From contig JAIYCH010000150.1 in the NCBI GenBank assembly GCA_027488135.1, forward strand, positions 1-54,716: a DNA stretch of 54,716 nt, read 5' to 3'. How positions within the stretch are numbered: the first letter of the stretch is position 1; each line of letters starts with the position of its first letter. This DNA comes from Saprospiraceae bacterium (GTDB lineage Bacteria > Bacteroidota > Bacteroidia > Chitinophagales > Saprospiraceae). This document shows positions 1 to 9,708 of the stretch, piece by piece. The position numbers and the translations under genes are program-made. A model generated the notes under the pieces. That model worked only from the letters and a program-made list of their open reading frames with translations. It ran no database searches and was not told where the DNA came from.

Positions 1-2262
1 GAAACTTTCATCTTTGAAATTTCCCTTTCCATCATTAATGAGAAGCCTATCCCTTAAGTTTTTATGTCCTTCTGGCCATTCACTTCCGCTCATCCCAATA
101 AATAAATCTTTATATCCATCCTTATTGGCATCGAAAAAAAGGCATTGGGTTTTTTCGGACTCCTTAAAAGATTCAAAAACAGCCTGATTTTGTTTTTGAA
201 GTTTGCCATTTTTTGATTGAAAAAATAGACCACCAGAGCTGTTTTTAGCATTAGTTATATAAATATCCTCCAGCTGATCGCCGTTTATGTCGGCAATGGC
301 AATATTTGGACCTAGATTTGAATATTTGTGCGGAATTAAATAGGAAATATCAAAATCGTTGAATTCATTTTCCTTGTGAACAAATTCAATATCGTCTGAG
401 GTGGAAAAATAGGGTATAATACTATTCGGTGCCTGATAGGAATAAAAATCGGTCAAGTCTTTTTCATTAATGGTAAGGGTTTGATTTACAGGAACATTTT
501 CCCATAATCTGGTTTTTCCACCTGGCCATATTACGCGCAAAGAATCAATTTCTTTTATATCGCCTAAACCCATTTGTATAAATGGCGGCACAGAAGACTG
601 GAACCCCCTGCTGGGATAATTCTCATGTACCTTCATTTTTCCACCATGATAAACCAAAGCTTTTGCTCCAATGCCCTTTGTATTTACGGTTAAGCCGCTA
701 AAATGGATATTTATAAAGGAATTTTTAGCGTAGCGCGTAGTATTTCTTGATTGATTGTTTAGTAAAGTAGCCTCCTGGTTTATGTTATTTATCACGAGGT
801 CTAAATCGCCGTCGTTATCCAAATCGCCATAAGCAGCGCCATTTGAAATGGAATTTGTGCTAATGCCCCAGTTTTTTGTCACATTTTTAAAGGTCAAATC
901 CTTATTATTTTTAAAAAAATAATTAGAGACTTCTCCTTTTGGCATTTGTGCATATAACTTTTTATCACTTACATCGGGGTTATTTACTATTTCTTCGCTG
1001 GCAAGAAAATTTATATAGTCCATATCATTTGGCCTTCTTTGAATGCCGTTACTTATAAATAAGTCTTTCCAACCGTCATTATCAAAATCTGCAAGCAATG
1101 AAGCCCAACTCCAGTCTGTAGCAGCAACTCCCGCCAGATGCGCTATTTCTGCAAATTGGGGGACATTGTTTTCATCCATACCCAGATTCAATTGAAGGGC
1201 ATTTTTTGAAAACTGTCTGCCAAAGCCGAGAGATAATTTTAATTTGTAAGTGTTATAAGCGTCTTCGCCAGCTGATTTTTTAAGGACTACTTCGTCTTCC
1301 GGCAACATATCCAGGGAAACAATATCTATGTAACCGTCATTGTTATAATCTGCGAGATCATTTCCCATTGAAAATCGGGAAGTATGTTTTATCGACTGAT
1401 GTAGGACCTCGGTGAAACTTTTATTTTTATTATTCAGATATAAATAATCATTTTCACTAAAATCATTGGAAATGTATATATCTGGCCAGCCGTCGTTATT
1501 TACATCGCTGACCCCAATACCTAATCCATATCCTAATTGGCTACTATAAATGCCCGCACTATTCGTTACAGGGTAAAAGGTATTGTCAATATTTTCAAAG
1601 AATCTGTCCCCAGCGAAAGCGTCATCGAAATTTCTTTTTGATGCTTCATTTAACCTGTGCTCGGTATGAACAGAGTGATTAAGTAAATACATGTCGAGAT
1701 CGCCGTCAAGGTCAAAGTCAAGAAAGGCGCTTTGTGTACTAAAACCGCTAAAATTTAAACCGTAACGTTCCGCCTCCTCAGTAAAAGTTAGATCCCCTTG
1801 GTTGATAAATAATTCGTTTTCCCCTTTTATTCCTTTATAATTGCCTAGTCGGCATTGATAAATATCCAAAAGACCATCCCCATTAATATCTACCATGGTA
1901 ACACCCGTTTTCCATTCGCCGGGTGACTCAACGCCAGCTTTTAGGGTAATATCTTCAAATTGCCAGTTTCCTTTATTTAAGTATAATTTATTATTAGTTT
2001 GATTACCAGAGATATAAATATCCAGTAGGCCATCGTTGTTAATATCGCCTAATGCTACGCCGCCGCCATTATAGAAATAAAGGTATTCAATGATATTGAA
2101 ATCTTCTGTTTCAACCAGATTATTGGAAAAGCGGACATTCGAAACAGAAGAAGGAACGGTTTTGAATAAAGCAGATTCTGACCCTGGGTTTTGATTACAA
2201 GTACTGACCAAAAGGAATAGCGCACTAAACAATACAAAATGCTGCAGTTTTAACTGTTTCAT
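1..2262 (-). CDS. FG-GAP/VCBS repeat and ASPIC/UnbV lipoprotein (CRTAC1-like), 3' end outside window
   Basis: The frame is open from an ATG at 2262 down to base 1, giving 754 visible residues with no stop, so the C-terminus lies outside the window. The signal peptide ends in a lipobox (LLVSTC, lipidated Cys22), predicting a surface or periplasmic lipoprotein. Many calcium-loop repeats of the type DINGDGLLDIY and DLDNDGDLDLV form a first beta-propeller up to about residue 500. An ASPIC/UnbV segment follows at about 514-597 (GIGAKALVYHGG, SSVPPFIQMGLG), then the start of a second propeller (IAIADINGDQLEDIY). It is a diverged paralog of the two large genes upstream on the same strand, 25 bp after the nearest. 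The family is thought to bind ligands or surfaces at the cell envelope; the ligand cannot be read from sequence. Confidence 0.9.
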   Translation of the reverse strand, partial: MKQLKLQHFVLFSALFLLVSTCNQNPGSESALFKTVPSSVSNVRFSNNLVETEDFNIIEYLYFYNGGGVALGDINNDGLLDIYISGNQTNNKLYLNKGNWQFEDITLKAGVESPGEWKTGVTMVDINGDGLLDIYQCRLGNYKGIKGENELFINQGDLTFTEEAERYGLNFSGFSTQSAFLDFDLDGDLDMYLLNHSVHTEHRLNEASKRNFDDAFAGDRFFENIDNTFYPVTNSAGIYSSQLGYGLGIGVSDVNNDGWPDIYISNDFSENDYLYLNNKNKSFTEVLHQSIKHTSRFSMGNDLADYNNDGYIDIVSLDMLPEDEVVLKKSAGEDAYNTYKLKLSLGFGRQFSKNALQLNLGMDENNVPQFAEIAHLAGVAATDWSWASLLADFDNDGWKDLFISNGIQRRPNDMDYINFLASEEIVNNPDVSDKKLYAQMPKGEVSNYFFKNNKDLTFKNVTKNWGISTNSISNGAAYGDLDNDGDLDLVINNINQEATLLNNQSRNTTRYAKNSFINIHFSGLTVNTKGIGAKALVYHGGKMKVHENYPSRGFQSSVPPFIQMGLGDIKEIDSLRVIWPGGKTRLWENVPVNQTLTINEKDLTDFYSYQAPNSIIPYFSTSDDIEFVHKENEFNDFDISYLIPHKYSNLGPNIAIADINGDQLEDIYITNAKNSSGGLFFQSKNGKLQKQNQAVFESFKESEKTQCLFFDANKDGYKDLFIGMSGSEWPEGHKNLRDRLLINDGKGNFKDESF

Positions 2263-2287
2263 TTAAACCATTTTACTTGCCGATGAA

Positions 2288-5200
2288 TTAATTTTTTCCC
2301 TTTTGAATGGTAAATGTCTGGGCTTGTTCATTATTATTTGCAACAATTAAAATAGATTCATTTTTGACGGATAAAAGAGAAAAGCCTCTGGTTTGCCCTT
2401 TTAGTTTAAGTCCAGAATCTTTTGCTAATACTGGTTTAAAATCACCAGAACCATTCCCTTTTAGGAATAACCCATAACTTGCATCATACCTGCCAACCTC
2501 TGGTTTAGCCTGATAAAAATTTCCACCTAAAAGAATATCCTGATGACTATCTCCATCAAAATCATTAATCGAAATAGCATAAACGGGGGAAAACTGAGCT
2601 TCCACAGGGAGTTGTTTTTTGATAAAGGTTCCTTTTCCCGTATTTAAATAAACAACCGTTTCAAGGGTATTCGCCTTTAATTTCAAAGCAGATTCAAGCA
2701 TCGGCTTTTCAAAAATATCTGTGATCTGCTGGTTTTTGTAGCTATTATATTTCAGGTATTTTTTCTTAAGAATGGGCATTTGCAACACTAAATCATGACG
2801 TAAAATCAAAGGGTATGATTTTTCACCATTGTATTGACATAATATTTGTTCAATGGTACCATTTTGATCAAAATCATTGATATAGAGGTAAATAGGTTTA
2901 TTTTGGGAAGCACGAAATCTTGAATTTAAGCCATGATTTCCAATGACAATATCCTTATACCCGTCTGCATTTAAGTCAGCTATTTCTATGGAATTCCACC
3001 ATCCATTGGTATTTTCAAAACCCGCATTTTTAGAAATCTCGGTAAATTTACCTGCATTATTTTGAAAAATACGTATAGCCATATATTCTCCAGCTAAGAT
3101 TAAATCTTCATCTTTATCGTTATCAAAATCGAACCATGCAGCGTCTGTAATCATACCGATATTCTTTAAGGCAGGTAGCGATTTCGACGTTACATCCGTA
3201 AAATTTCCCCTCCCATCATTTTGTAGCATAAAACCACTGGCAGGAAGTCCATAGAAAAAAGGAATGGAACGAATTCCTACAAATAAATCTATGTCTCCAT
3301 CAAGGTCATAGTCAGCGGGTTTCACTGTGGAAGTACTTTCAAATTGATTTGCAGGAAGAATCTGATCTGATTTCACTAGTTTTCCTCCTGACGAATTAAA
3401 ATACAATCGGTCGGCCAAGGAAGAAGAGCTATTAGAAACCTCATTACTTCCACTGGCTACATAAAGATCATTTTTCCCATCACCATTGGCATCAAAAATG
3501 GTACAATCTGTATCTTCCGAATCTTTATCGGCATCAAAAAGTTGCTTTTGAACAGACAAAAACTGCCCATTGGGTTGTTGAAAGAATAGAGATCCAGGTT
3601 TTCCAGAGGAACCACCGATATAAAAATCTTCCCTTTTGTCGCCATTTAAATCGCCCTTACAAATACAAGGGCCTTCTGAAGAAAGCATGTGGAAAACCAA
3701 TCTTTCTCTATCAAAATCGACAAAAGGATTTTCCAGATGTTGAAAACTAAAAGGAGGCGATGTAACAATCTCGGTAAATAATTTCTGCTGACGCACATTG
3801 GATATACTTCCGTTTCCTTCCTTTAGGGCATTTTCCTGATTTAGACGAATCGTTTGATTTACTTTTACATTGCGGAGAATGGTCGTTTTGTTATCAGGCC
3901 ATTCAACTATTATACTATCCACCACTGTTGATTTTCCTAAGCCAATATTAGGTCTTGGGTCAACAGTAGATTGAAAACCACGGATGGGAATATGCTCTAA
4001 ATATATTTTTTCCCCGTTAACATAAGCAGTTATTTTAGTGCCAATAGCGTTAGTATTAGCCTTAATACCTTTCAATTCAAACTTTAAATAATTATTTTCG
4101 GAATTTAATTGCCTGCTTTGATTTTGAAACAAAGAAAATGGCATATTCACATTATTTACCACTAAGTCGAGGTCACCGTCATTATCGAGATCGCCATAAG
4201 CAGAACCATTGGAAAAACCAGGATTTCCCAAACCTAACTTTTGTGCTTCATCTTGAAAAGATAAACCACCTCGATTTACAAAAGCATGATTAGGAATAGG
4301 ATTTGAGGGAATTAGTTCAACCAGTTTTTTATATGCCTCCCCTTTATTCGACATAATTTGTTGAACGGTATTTTCTTCGGTAACGAATTTTAAGAAATCC
4401 TGATCGGTTAGATCCTGGTAGATACCATTGGCAACAAAAATATCCTTGCGACCATCATTTTGAAAATCGAAAATGAGCGCACCCCAACTCCAGTCAGTTG
4501 CTGCAACGTCCGTTAATCGTCCAATTTCACTAAAGGTATTGTCCCCGTTGTTCAATTGAAGCATATTACGGGTGAACTGATGCCAATAACCGTTTTGAAT
4601 ATTTAACTGGTACCGATCCCAATTATCAAACGTCGTGACCGTTTTTAATCTCCCTTCTTCACGAGGTAACATATCTGTCACAAAAATATCTGGGAAAGCG
4701 TCATTATTGATATCGGCCATATCAGCACCCATCGAAGCGGCACTGACAGAGCGCATGCAATTTTCTAATTCTTCAGTAAACGTTCCGTCGCCATTATTAT
4801 GATATAAATAATCGCGTTCAAAGAAATCATTGGAAACATAAATATCCAACCATCCATCTTTGTCAATATCTCCAACGGTTACACCTAATCCAAAGCCAAT
4901 GATACTGCCATAAATGCCTGCTTCTTCACTTACATCGGTGAAATGATTATCGTCATTTCTAAATAGTTTGTCACCACCTACCGGGTCGCGATTTGGCCGT
5001 TCATTTTTGCGTAAATTAAAACTACCGATAGCCTGATAGGAGTTATTTAACAAATACATGTCTAAATCACCATCTTTATCGTAATCGAAAAAAGCAGCAT
5101 GCGTTGAAAAGCCTTTATCGGCTAATCCATATTTTTCTGCTTCCTCTTTGAACTCGGGAATACCTTTTGCATTATTACCCTGATTGATAAACAACTCATT

Positions 5201-5641
5201 TTGTTTATTATCCCCTTTTATATCTCCCGAATTACAAACATAAATATCCAGCAAACCATCCCCATTGACATCGGCGAGACTAACACCGGTGGACCAGGCT
5301 TTGGTTCCCGCTACTTTTGATGTGGCCGTAATATCTTCAAATTTAAAATTCCCTTTATTAAGGAATAATTTATTTGGAAGCATATTAGCCGTCATGTAAA
5401 TATCAATTAACCCATCGTTATTTACATCGCCAAGACCTACACCACCTCCGTTATAATAATTTCGGTAAGTATAAATATTGAATTTGGCATCAAAGCTTAA
5501 TTTATTTTCAAAGTTAATGCCGCTTTCGTTCGCTTTTATTTCTTTGAAAAGGGGATTTGACTTATTTTTTTCTGAGGAACAACCAATGACCCCTAATAGG
5601 AGTGGAAAAAATAACAAGGCCTGAAGGGAATAATTTTTCAT
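2288..5641 (-). CDS. Large FG-GAP/VCBS and ASPIC/UnbV lipoprotein with two propellers
   Basis: This 1117-residue protein has a lipoprotein signal peptide (lipobox LGVIGC, Cys21). Repeated Asp-rich calcium loops (DVNNDGLIDIY, DYDKDGDLDMY, DIDKDGWLDIY, DLDNDGDLDLV) build an N-terminal propeller over roughly residues 60-500. An ASPIC/UnbV domain follows at about 512-600 (AIGTKITAYVNG, VDSIIVEWPD), and a second FG-GAP propeller runs from about 640 to the end. Ordinary CRTAC1-like proteins are about half this length, with one propeller and one UnbV domain. A CxC pair (Cys659, Cys661) opens the second propeller. The gene is closely similar to 6257-9634, indicating tandem duplication. It is the third gene after the SusD terminator. 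Substrate is unknown; a role with the SusCD porin is inferred from position. Confidence 0.92.
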   Translation of the reverse strand: MKNYSLQALLFFPLLLGVIGCSSEKNKSNPLFKEIKANESGINFENKLSFDAKFNIYTYRNYYNGGGVGLGDVNNDGLIDIYMTANMLPNKLFLNKGNFKFEDITATSKVAGTKAWSTGVSLADVNGDGLLDIYVCNSGDIKGDNKQNELFINQGNNAKGIPEFKEEAEKYGLADKGFSTHAAFFDYDKDGDLDMYLLNNSYQAIGSFNLRKNERPNRDPVGGDKLFRNDDNHFTDVSEEAGIYGSIIGFGLGVTVGDIDKDGWLDIYVSNDFFERDYLYHNNGDGTFTEELENCMRSVSAASMGADMADINNDAFPDIFVTDMLPREEGRLKTVTTFDNWDRYQLNIQNGYWHQFTRNMLQLNNGDNTFSEIGRLTDVAATDWSWGALIFDFQNDGRKDIFVANGIYQDLTDQDFLKFVTEENTVQQIMSNKGEAYKKLVELIPSNPIPNHAFVNRGGLSFQDEAQKLGLGNPGFSNGSAYGDLDNDGDLDLVVNNVNMPFSLFQNQSRQLNSENNYLKFELKGIKANTNAIGTKITAYVNGEKIYLEHIPIRGFQSTVDPRPNIGLGKSTVVDSIIVEWPDNKTTILRNVKVNQTIRLNQENALKEGNGSISNVRQQKLFTEIVTSPPFSFQHLENPFVDFDRERLVFHMLSSEGPCICKGDLNGDKREDFYIGGSSGKPGSLFFQQPNGQFLSVQKQLFDADKDSEDTDCTIFDANGDGKNDLYVASGSNEVSNSSSSLADRLYFNSSGGKLVKSDQILPANQFESTSTVKPADYDLDGDIDLFVGIRSIPFFYGLPASGFMLQNDGRGNFTDVTSKSLPALKNIGMITDAAWFDFDNDKDEDLILAGEYMAIRIFQNNAGKFTEISKNAGFENTNGWWNSIEIADLNADGYKDIVIGNHGLNSRFRASQNKPIYLYINDFDQNGTIEQILCQYNGEKSYPLILRHDLVLQMPILKKKYLKYNSYKNQQITDIFEKPMLESALKLKANTLETVVYLNTGKGTFIKKQLPVEAQFSPVYAISINDFDGDSHQDILLGGNFYQAKPEVGRYDASYGLFLKGNGSGDFKPVLAKDSGLKLKGQTRGFSLLSVKNESILIVANNNEQAQTFTIQKGKN

Positions 5642-5665
5642 GATAAATTACTTCGTTGAAAAAAA

Positions 5666-6253
5666 TTATTTTTTTTCTTCTTCTTTTTCCAATGCTTCTA
5701 ATGCTTTCTTTTCAACCTCTTTCACTTTTCTCATATCGGTATATACCACTTGAACAAATTGATCATCGCGGACAAAAAGATTTATTCTCCTGTATTTATC
5801 TATTTTAGCATAAATCTTTCCTTGAGTAGGATGATTAATTAATTGAAAATCATCTCCATACCATTTTTTAAAAACAACTAACAGATCTTCCAGTAGTTTG
5901 TCAGACCAATATTGTTTATTCCATGGAGCCCATTTATCATAAGTGAAAGTAACAGGCATTTCATAAATTTTATCTTCGTGGAAGGAAGGGTAGAAACGCA
6001 TAAAAACGGGTTCTTTCAGTTCATTTTCTAAACGATATTGAACGCTGGTATTACCTGTACCATGCGTAAATATTTTTTTCTTATTCATATCCCAGCAATA
6101 ATCATAAAATTCTTTTCTGGTCATGTCAAAGAAAACATCTAAGAAAAGATAGTCTGGGTTTTTTATACCGTCTTTTTCTTTAGAAGGCTCTTTGGAGCAA
6201 TTTGTAGAGAGGACAGAAATAAAAAGAAAGTAAAATAAAAAATGCTTTTTCAT
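5666..6253 (-). CDS. Hypothetical lipoprotein between the two large FG-GAP paralogs
   Basis: I do not recognise a family for this 195-residue protein. Its N-terminus is a clear lipoprotein signal (lipobox LSTNC, Cys19). The mature part is rich in aromatic residues (YDKWAPWNKQYWSDK, FMRFYPSFHED) and ends in a charged helix of Lys and Glu from about residue 172, which may be a coiled coil. It begins 3 bp after the 6257-9634 gene and ends 24 bp before 2288-5641, so it is almost certainly co-transcribed with them. It could be a small partner or chaperone of the propeller lipoproteins, but only the position supports that. Confidence 0.8.
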   Translation of the reverse strand: MKKHFLFYFLFISVLSTNCSKEPSKEKDGIKNPDYLFLDVFFDMTRKEFYDYCWDMNKKKIFTHGTGNTSVQYRLENELKEPVFMRFYPSFHEDKIYEMPVTFTYDKWAPWNKQYWSDKLLEDLLVVFKKWYGDDFQLINHPTQGKIYAKIDKYRRINLFVRDDQFVQVVYTDMRKVKEVEKKALEALEKEEEKK

Positions 6254-6256
6254 GAG

Positions 6257-9200
6257 TTAATAGCTTAAAAATACTGGAAAATCATTGTTTTTACCGACGA
6301 TAATGTTCGGTTTATTCTTTACTCTGATGGTTGTTAACGAACGCATTTCTCCTTTGATAAATAGACCGGATTCATCTTGTTTCAACGCGGAAAAAGATCC
6401 ATTTCCATGGCCTTTTAATAACAATCCATAACTCCCCTGGTAAATACCTGTTTCAGGTTTTGCCTTCGATTGATTTCCACCCAGTAATATATCCAAATGA
6501 CCATCTTTGTTAAAATCAGCGGTTAATAAGGTATAAATTGGGCTAAATTGGGCCTCGGCTGGAAGTGACTTTTGTATAAATTTTTTGCCTTGCATGTTAA
6601 TTAACAAACTTGAAGACAAGTTAAATGTTTTTAATTGAAGAGAAGATGATATTTGTTCTTTTGTAAAAATATCAGAGATACCTTGATTTTTATAACTTGA
6701 AAATCGCAGATATTTCTTCTTTAAATAAGGAAGCTGCATAACCAAATCGGTTCTTAAATGCAATGGCAGTTCTTTTCCATCATAATATCTGGTTAATATT
6801 TGTTCAACAGTTCCGTTGTTATCAAAATCATTGATATATAAACGAATGGGTTCCGTAATAGAAGCTTTAAATCTGGAATTCAAACCGTGATTTCCCAATA
6901 CAATATCAGGGAATCCGTCTTTATTGACATCGCCAACAGAGATAGAATGGTACCAGCCATTTGTGTTTTGTAGCCCAGCCTGTGTTGAATGATCTATAAA
7001 TTTTCCATTCTGTTGAACAAATAAACGTACAGGCATCCACTCGCCAACGATGATTAGATCTATTTTACCATCCATATTATAATCTAACCAGGCTGCATCA
7101 GTAACCATGCCCAAGGATTTTAAATCTGGAATATAGGTGGAAGTTACATCATTGAAATTTCCATTACCATCATTTTGAAGGAGATAACTATTTACGGGTT
7201 GTCCATAATAATTGGGTGAAACCCTTCCGCCCACAAAAAGGTCTAAATCCCCATCTGAATCAAAATCAGCTGCTTTTACAGCAGAGGTACTCTCTAAATT
7301 GGCGGGACTAGGTAATATTTGTTGACTTTTAACTAAAGATTTGCCTTTCTTGTTAACGTATAACCGATCCATCAAGGTTAAAGAGCTATTGTTTACCTCA
7401 TTACTTCCACTGGTGACATAAAGTTCAGGAAAACCGTCGTTATCTGCATCAAAAAACAAACAACCTGTATCCTCTGAATCTTTATCTTCATCGAAAACGG
7501 CATTTTCTAAAGACTTAAAATGTCCCGTATTATTTTGAATCCATAATCTGCCTGCTTGACCACGTGCCCCACCAATATAAAAATCATCCAGGCCGTCTTT
7601 ATTAAAATCACCGGAACAGGTACAGGGACCTTCATTAGAAATCATATTAAAACGCAGTCTTTCTTTGTCAAAATCAACATAATTACTTTCTACATGTTTG
7701 AAAACAACTCCTTTTGGTATTGGTTCTTGAAAGAATAATTGATTTTTCTTGGCGGTTGCTTTACGACGGCTAGGTTGATCAAAAACTTTAGCCTCTTTCT
7801 GAAAAACAGATAAAAACTTATTTGTTTCAACCTGATATAGCTTAGTCTGTCTGTCATCTGGCCATTCAATAATTAAGGAATCTATAATGGAATCCAGACC
7901 CAGTCCAAAATTAAGACGATAATCTACGGAGGACATAAAACCTCTCATGGGTGCCAACTCCTGATAGTATATTTTATTTTTTGAATAAAGATTAACCTTT
8001 GATCCAAGCGCAAAAGTATTTAAACCCTCACCAACTAAGTTTATGGTAAGAAAATGATGGTATTTAAGAAGGGTTGTGCTTTTATTTTCATAGATAAAAG
8101 CGGGCATGTTTACATTATTGATGACCAGATCTAAATCGCCGTCATTATCTAAATCGCCGTAAGCAGAACCATTTGAATGAGAAGGCAGATCCAGTCCCCA
8201 GTCATTTGCCTTATTAGTGAATTGATATGAGCCCTCGTTTTTAAAAGAAAAATTGGGTATTTTATTAGAAGGAATGGAATCGATTAATTGCTTTATGACT
8301 TGTTTTTTTTGTAAAATAATCTGTCTGACCAAGTCAGGATTACCTATAAAGTTGACATAGTCTTGATTCAGGAGATCTTTGTAAATGCCATTAGCGACGA
8401 AAATATCTTTAAGGCCGTCGAGGTCCATGTCAAAGATGAGTGCCCCCCAGCTCCAGTCTGTGGCATGAACACCTGAAAATCGGGAAATTTCGGAAAAAGA
8501 AATCTCTCCATTTGCATTTGGTCCGTTATTTAGCTGGAGACTGTTCCTGCTAAATTGTTGATAATATCCTTGTAAAATATTGGTTTGATATTTATCCCAT
8601 TTTTCAAATTGAGCGGTCGTTTTTAAACGGTCGTCAGATTCGGGAAGCATTTCTGTAACAAAAATTTCAGGGAGTGCATCATTATTAATGTCGGCTAAAT
8701 CGGCACCCATGGAACCCATACTAATTTCTTGCAGGTACTCTTCTAATTTTTCAGAAAAAGAACCATTTTTATTATTGATATATAAATAGTCTTTTTCAAA
8801 AAAGTCATTCGAAACATAAATATCTTGCCAGCCGTCTTTATTAATATCGCCAATAGTCACTCCTAAACCGAAGCCAATCGCACTGGAATAGATACCAGCC
8901 GGAAGGGTTACGTCTGTAAAGAAAGTGCCCTCATTTCTATATAATTTATTTCCACCGTCAGGATCAGGAATTTTTCTTTGATCTTTCCTTAAATCGTACC
9001 CACCGATAGATCTCAAGCTATTATTGAGCAAATAAAGATCTAAATCGCCATCTTTATCATAGTCAAAGAAGGCAGCGTGAGTGGAAAGTCCCTGATCATC
9101 GAGTCGATAATCTTTTGCCATTTCAGTGAAGGTAGGAATTTCACCTACTCCGTTTCCATCATTAATAAAAAGTTCATTGTGTCTGTTTGCCCCACCTGGA

Positions 9201-9634
9201 GGTCCAGATTTACAAATATAAATATCCAGCCATCCATCGGCGTTTATATCAACTACACTTACGCCAGTTGTCCAAACACCCTCACTTCCAATACCAGCCT
9301 GTATGGAAATGTCATTAAATTTAAAATTACCTTTGTTTAGATAAAGTTTATTGGCCAACAGATTGCCTGAAAAAAAGATATCTAATAGGCCGTCTTTATC
9401 AAAATCACCCAAACCAACACCACCACCATTATAAAAATTACGAAAAGTATAAGGATTAAGTTTTTCAGTATAACTAAGTTCATTTATAAAATCAATACCT
9501 GTGTCTTTTGCTTCGTGCAAAAGAAATAATTTATTTGTTTTGATATTTTCGCCTGAGGAACAAGCATTTACAAGTAAGAGAAAGAGGAGAAAAACGGGAA
9601 GGTTTAATCGAAAATTCCCTAAGTATGTATTCAT
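6257..9634 (-). CDS. Large FG-GAP/VCBS and ASPIC/UnbV lipoprotein with two propellers
   Basis: This 1125-residue protein has a lipobox (LLVNAC, Cys25). FG-GAP calcium loops (DFDKDGLLDIFF, DINADGWLDIY, DYDKDGDLDLY, DINKDGWQDIY) form the N-terminal propeller. An ASPIC/UnbV domain lies near residues 528-608 (ALGSKVNLYSKN, LIIEWPDD), and a second propeller runs from about 648 onward. A CxC pair (Cys671, Cys673) starts the second propeller, as in the paralog at 2288-5641. Whole blocks such as NGSAYGDLDNDGDLDLV, ATDWSWGALIFD and NHGLNSRF are shared between the two. The gene starts only 15 bp beyond the hairpin terminator that follows SusD, so its expression probably depends on read-through or on a promoter inside the end of susD. 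Confidence 0.92.
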   Translation of the reverse strand: MNTYLGNFRLNLPVFLLFLLLVNACSSGENIKTNKLFLLHEAKDTGIDFINELSYTEKLNPYTFRNFYNGGGVGLGDFDKDGLLDIFFSGNLLANKLYLNKGNFKFNDISIQAGIGSEGVWTTGVSVVDINADGWLDIYICKSGPPGGANRHNELFINDGNGVGEIPTFTEMAKDYRLDDQGLSTHAAFFDYDKDGDLDLYLLNNSLRSIGGYDLRKDQRKIPDPDGGNKLYRNEGTFFTDVTLPAGIYSSAIGFGLGVTIGDINKDGWQDIYVSNDFFEKDYLYINNKNGSFSEKLEEYLQEISMGSMGADLADINNDALPEIFVTEMLPESDDRLKTTAQFEKWDKYQTNILQGYYQQFSRNSLQLNNGPNANGEISFSEISRFSGVHATDWSWGALIFDMDLDGLKDIFVANGIYKDLLNQDYVNFIGNPDLVRQIILQKKQVIKQLIDSIPSNKIPNFSFKNEGSYQFTNKANDWGLDLPSHSNGSAYGDLDNDGDLDLVINNVNMPAFIYENKSTTLLKYHHFLTINLVGEGLNTFALGSKVNLYSKNKIYYQELAPMRGFMSSVDYRLNFGLGLDSIIDSLIIEWPDDRQTKLYQVETNKFLSVFQKEAKVFDQPSRRKATAKKNQLFFQEPIPKGVVFKHVESNYVDFDKERLRFNMISNEGPCTCSGDFNKDGLDDFYIGGARGQAGRLWIQNNTGHFKSLENAVFDEDKDSEDTGCLFFDADNDGFPELYVTSGSNEVNNSSLTLMDRLYVNKKGKSLVKSQQILPSPANLESTSAVKAADFDSDGDLDLFVGGRVSPNYYGQPVNSYLLQNDGNGNFNDVTSTYIPDLKSLGMVTDAAWLDYNMDGKIDLIIVGEWMPVRLFVQQNGKFIDHSTQAGLQNTNGWYHSISVGDVNKDGFPDIVLGNHGLNSRFKASITEPIRLYINDFDNNGTVEQILTRYYDGKELPLHLRTDLVMQLPYLKKKYLRFSSYKNQGISDIFTKEQISSSLQLKTFNLSSSLLINMQGKKFIQKSLPAEAQFSPIYTLLTADFNKDGHLDILLGGNQSKAKPETGIYQGSYGLLLKGHGNGSFSALKQDESGLFIKGEMRSLTTIRVKNKPNIIVGKNNDFPVFLSY

Positions 9635-9648
9635 AAGTAAATGAATGA

Positions 9649-9692
9649 AAAAAAGAAACTCCCGGAGGAATGCTTCGAGAGTTTCTTTTTTA
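9649..9692 (-). terminator. Hairpin terminator after the SusD gene
   Basis: A 10-bp perfect stem (AAAGAAACTC at 9652-9661 pairing with GAGTTTCTTT at 9679-9688) encloses a 17-base loop and is flanked by T-runs on both strands. On the minus strand it follows the susD stop by about 17 bp and ends in a T-rich tract, so it should stop or reduce the SusCD transcript before the FG-GAP genes. Confidence 0.75.
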
Positions 9693-9708
9693 AAAAATCA
9701 ATGGATGA

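Noticed and set aside
2055-2237. Minus-strand 60-codon frame
   Set aside because: It is an out-of-frame shadow of the partial FG-GAP lipoprotein that starts at 2262 and runs off the window.
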